Assembly (NCBI GenBank): GCA_945860425.1
Contig: CAMAQU010000018.1
Location: 1-14,634, forward strand
From: Sphingomonas paucimobilis
GTDB taxonomy: Bacteria > Pseudomonadota > Alphaproteobacteria > Sphingomonadales > Sphingomonadaceae
Reading direction: 5' to 3'
Length of the DNA stretch: 14,634 bases
Numbering within the stretch: the stretch's first letter is position 1; each line of letters opens with the position of its first letter. The notes below the pieces were generated by a model. That model worked only from the letters and a program-made list of their open reading frames with translations. It ran no database searches and had not been told where the DNA came from. Shown piece after piece: positions 12,941 to 14,634 of the stretch. The translations under genes and the position numbers were made by a program.

Positions 12941-14101
12941 TCAGGCTCCCGGCATATCGAGGATGCGTTTGGAAACGACGTTGAGCATGACTTCGCTCGT
13001 GCCGCCTTCAATGCTGTTGGCCTTGGTGCGCAACCAAGTGCGCGGCCGTGCCCCCTTTTTGGAACGGTCACTTTCCCATTCCAGCGCGTCGGAGCCGCCA
13101 GCCGACATCACCAGCTCATGCCGCTTCTTATTCAGCTCTGTGCCGATATATTTCATGAGGTTGGAATAAGCAGGGTGCGCCCGGCCGGTCTTCCATTCAT
13201 CCATGAACCGCTCGCTGTGCGCGCGAAAGACCATGGTCTCTACATCGAACAGCGCCATTTCAGCACGCAGCACCGGCTCTTCGCCCGCCACATCCTTAAA
13301 GGCCGCGCCAATCGACGCCATGCCCTCGCCAAGGCCCCCGCCGGAGATCATCTCCCGCTCATGACCAAGCAGATATTTGGCCACATCCCAGCCGCGGTTC
13401 AACTCGCCAACGATCTGGTGCTTCGGCACCTTCACATTGTCGAAGAACGTCTCGCAGAAAGGCGACGCGCCAGAGATGAGCTTGATCGGCTTGGTCGTGA
13501 CACCGGGTGTCGTCATGTCGAATAGGAGGAAGCTGATGCCCCGATATTTGTCATTCTTGTCGGTGCGGACCAGACAGAAAATCCAGTCTGCCTTATCGGC
13601 ATAGCTGGTCCAGACTTTCTGGCCGTTGACGACCCAATGATCGCCCTTGTCTTCACCAAAGGTCTGGAGCGACACGAGATCCGAGCCAGAGCCCGGCTCC
13701 GAATAGCCTTGGCACCAGCGAATCTCACCGCGGGCAATCTGCGGCAGATAATGCGTTTTCTGTTCTTCCGTGCCGAATTTCAGAAGAGCCGGCCCAAGCA
13801 TCCAAATGCCAAAGCTCGACAGCGGAGAGCGGCAGCCAAGCTTGGCCATTTCAGCGCGCAGCGCCTTTGTTTCTTCAGCAGAAAGGCCGGCACCGCCATA
13901 GGCGACAGGCCAATCAGGGACGGTCCAGCCCTTGGCCGCCATCACCTCAAGCCACTGCTTTTGCGCCGGGTTTTTGAAGACCCATTTGCGGCCGCCCCAG
14001 CAATTATCATCCTCGCTCTTCACCGGCTCACGCATTTCAGCGGGGCAATTGGCCTCTAGCCAAGCCCGCGTTTCCTTTCGGAACGTCTCAAGGTCAGTCA
14101 T
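12941..14101 (-). CDS. Acyl-CoA dehydrogenase, catalytic subunit type
   Basis: A 386-residue FAD enzyme that introduces an alpha,beta double bond in an acyl-CoA. Seen: WCQGYSEPGSGSDLVSL (129-145, the flavin and substrate loop), GQKVWTSYADKADW (160-173), HERE with Glu248 at the helix-G base position, and SIEGGTSEV with Glu365 at the usual C-terminal base position. The ATG at 14101 has AAGGAG 6 nt upstream. A longer in-frame reading to 14260 adds 53 residues without family features and is rejected. First gene of the minus operon with the second dehydrogenase, SDR and membrane protein. The N-terminus (TDLETFRKETRAWL) and WCQGYSEPGSGSDL are seen in FadE-type enzymes of cyclic-acid catabolism. Substrate unknown. 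Confidence 0.92.
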   Translation of the reverse strand: MTDLETFRKETRAWLEANCPAEMREPVKSEDDNCWGGRKWVFKNPAQKQWLEVMAAKGWTVPDWPVAYGGAGLSAEETKALRAEMAKLGCRSPLSSFGIWMLGPALLKFGTEEQKTHYLPQIARGEIRWCQGYSEPGSGSDLVSLQTFGEDKGDHWVVNGQKVWTSYADKADWIFCLVRTDKNDKYRGISFLLFDMTTPGVTTKPIKLISGASPFCETFFDNVKVPKHQIVGELNRGWDVAKYLLGHEREMISGGGLGEGMASIGAAFKDVAGEEPVLRAEMALFDVETMVFRAHSERFMDEWKTGRAHPAYSNLMKYIGTELNKKRHELVMSAGGSDALEWESDRSKKGARPRTWLRTKANSIEGGTSEVMLNVVSKRILDMPGA

Positions 14102-14260
14102 GGGGTTCTCCTTAATCTTCTGGGGACTTTCTAAGTCTGCGATGCTTCCTTCCGCAAGCGTCAAGATGGGATGATCGCATTCCGTAACGGCAGATTGAAG
14201 CGCGTTGACCAAGGCCGATCCAACCGACAGGATGCGTTTGGAAAAGAAATGGAGAGCCAC

Positions 14261-14634
14261 ATGAGATTCGCTGGAAAAACCGTTGTCATCACGGGCGCCG
14301 CATCAGGCATCGGCAAAGCAAGCTGTCTGCTCTTTGCCTCTGAAGGCGCGACTGTCATCGCGGCAGACATTGATGAGAAAGGCGGCACGGAATTGGCCGC
14401 CACGTCTAACGGTAAAATCCACTTCAAGCGCACCGATGTCTGCAAGCCAGAAGAGATTAAGGCACTGATGGATTTTGCTGCCGAAAAAACGGGTGGGATC
14501 GATGTGGTCTTCAACAATGCAGGCGCAGGCGGGGATCGCGCACCGATTGAGGAAATTGACCCCGATGGCTGGGATCGCACGATGGATCTTCTCCTGCGCT
14601 CGGTCGCCATGGGCATTCGCTATGCCGTGCCGCA
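14261..14634 (+). CDS. SDR oxidoreductase, N-terminal part (runs off the window)
   Basis: The first 124 residues of a short-chain dehydrogenase: cofactor motif ITGAASGIG (10-18), Asp36 after the second strand (NAD(H) preference), FNNAG (85-89), then a helix starting DPDGWDRTMD. The catalytic Ser-Tyr-Lys region lies beyond the window. ATG at 14261 with GGAGA 5 nt upstream; an in-frame ATG at 14249 would add four residues. It diverges from the acyl-CoA dehydrogenase operon across 159 bp. Context suggests another hydroxy/keto step of the same catabolism. Confidence 0.88.
   Translation, partial: MRFAGKTVVITGAASGIGKASCLLFASEGATVIAADIDEKGGTELAATSNGKIHFKRTDVCKPEEIKALMDFAAEKTGGIDVVFNNAGAGGDRAPIEEIDPDGWDRTMDLLLRSVAMGIRYAVP

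Noticed and set aside
14182..14190. CCGTAACGG near-palindrome in the dehydrogenase/SDR promoter
   Set aside because: Only 4-bp arms; too short to claim as an operator without comparative data.
14102..14260. 53-residue N-terminal extension of the catalytic acyl-CoA dehydrogenase
   Set aside because: AAGGAG lies before the ATG at 14101, the extension has no family features, and it covers the divergent promoter.
14161..14616. 151-codon minus-strand ORF opposite the terminal SDR
   Set aside because: Antisense shadow; the plus-strand frame has clear SDR motifs.
1..14634. CRISPR array, insertion sequence or rRNA
   Set aside because: No regularly spaced repeats, transposase motifs or rRNA-like segments were seen on either strand.

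Overview
The window reads as a chromosomal stretch of an alphaproteobacterium, most likely a sphingomonad. This rests on the protein style of the genes (MHP-start acyl-CoA ligase, tandem PaaI thioesterases, paired acyl-CoA dehydrogenases), the moderately high GC judged by eye, and a GC-rich palindromic repeat of alphaproteobacterial type. No database search was possible, so the taxon is an inference.

Layout. Positions 1 to about 3127 are the edge of an integrated element. They hold a small helix-turn-helix/zinc-ribbon-like protein followed at once by a tyrosine recombinase (plus strand), a hairpin, and a second, convergent P4-type tyrosine recombinase (minus strand). The second integrase starts about 200 bp from the 3' end of a tRNA-Tyr(GTA) gene, and the gap holds four copies of an 11-bp motif that look like integrase arm-type sites. 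This is the classic layout of an island inserted at a tRNA 3' end. The island extends leftwards, and its far attachment site lies outside the window.

From 3131 onward the sequence is host chromosome and carries a cluster for CoA-thioester catabolism. It is organised around divergent promoters. (a) A nitroreductase (minus) diverges from a thiolase + SDR dehydrogenase operon (plus), which is followed by a terminator and a hotdog thioesterase. (b) An acyl-CoA synthetase, a GSH-isomerase-like DsbA/HCCA protein and a crotonase form a tightly overlapping minus operon that diverges from two overlapping PaaI-type thioesterases. (c) A minus operon of two acyl-CoA dehydrogenases, an SDR and a small membrane protein diverges from another SDR that runs off the right end.

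Together these provide every step of a beta-oxidation-like cycle: activation (ligase), dehydrogenation (dehydrogenase pair), hydration or isomerisation (crotonase), oxidation (SDRs) and thiolysis (thiolase). Thioesterases, a glutathione-type isomerase and a flavin reductase are accessories. The gene mix resembles clusters for cyclic or branched acids (steroid/terpenoid-like CoA intermediates), but the substrate cannot be read from sequence. Two of the divergent promoters share an ACGT-N2-ACGT palindrome resembling the sites of LiuR-type MerR regulators, so the units may be co-regulated. One dehydrogenase of the pair lacks both usual catalytic Glu positions, which points to an obligate heteromeric enzyme.
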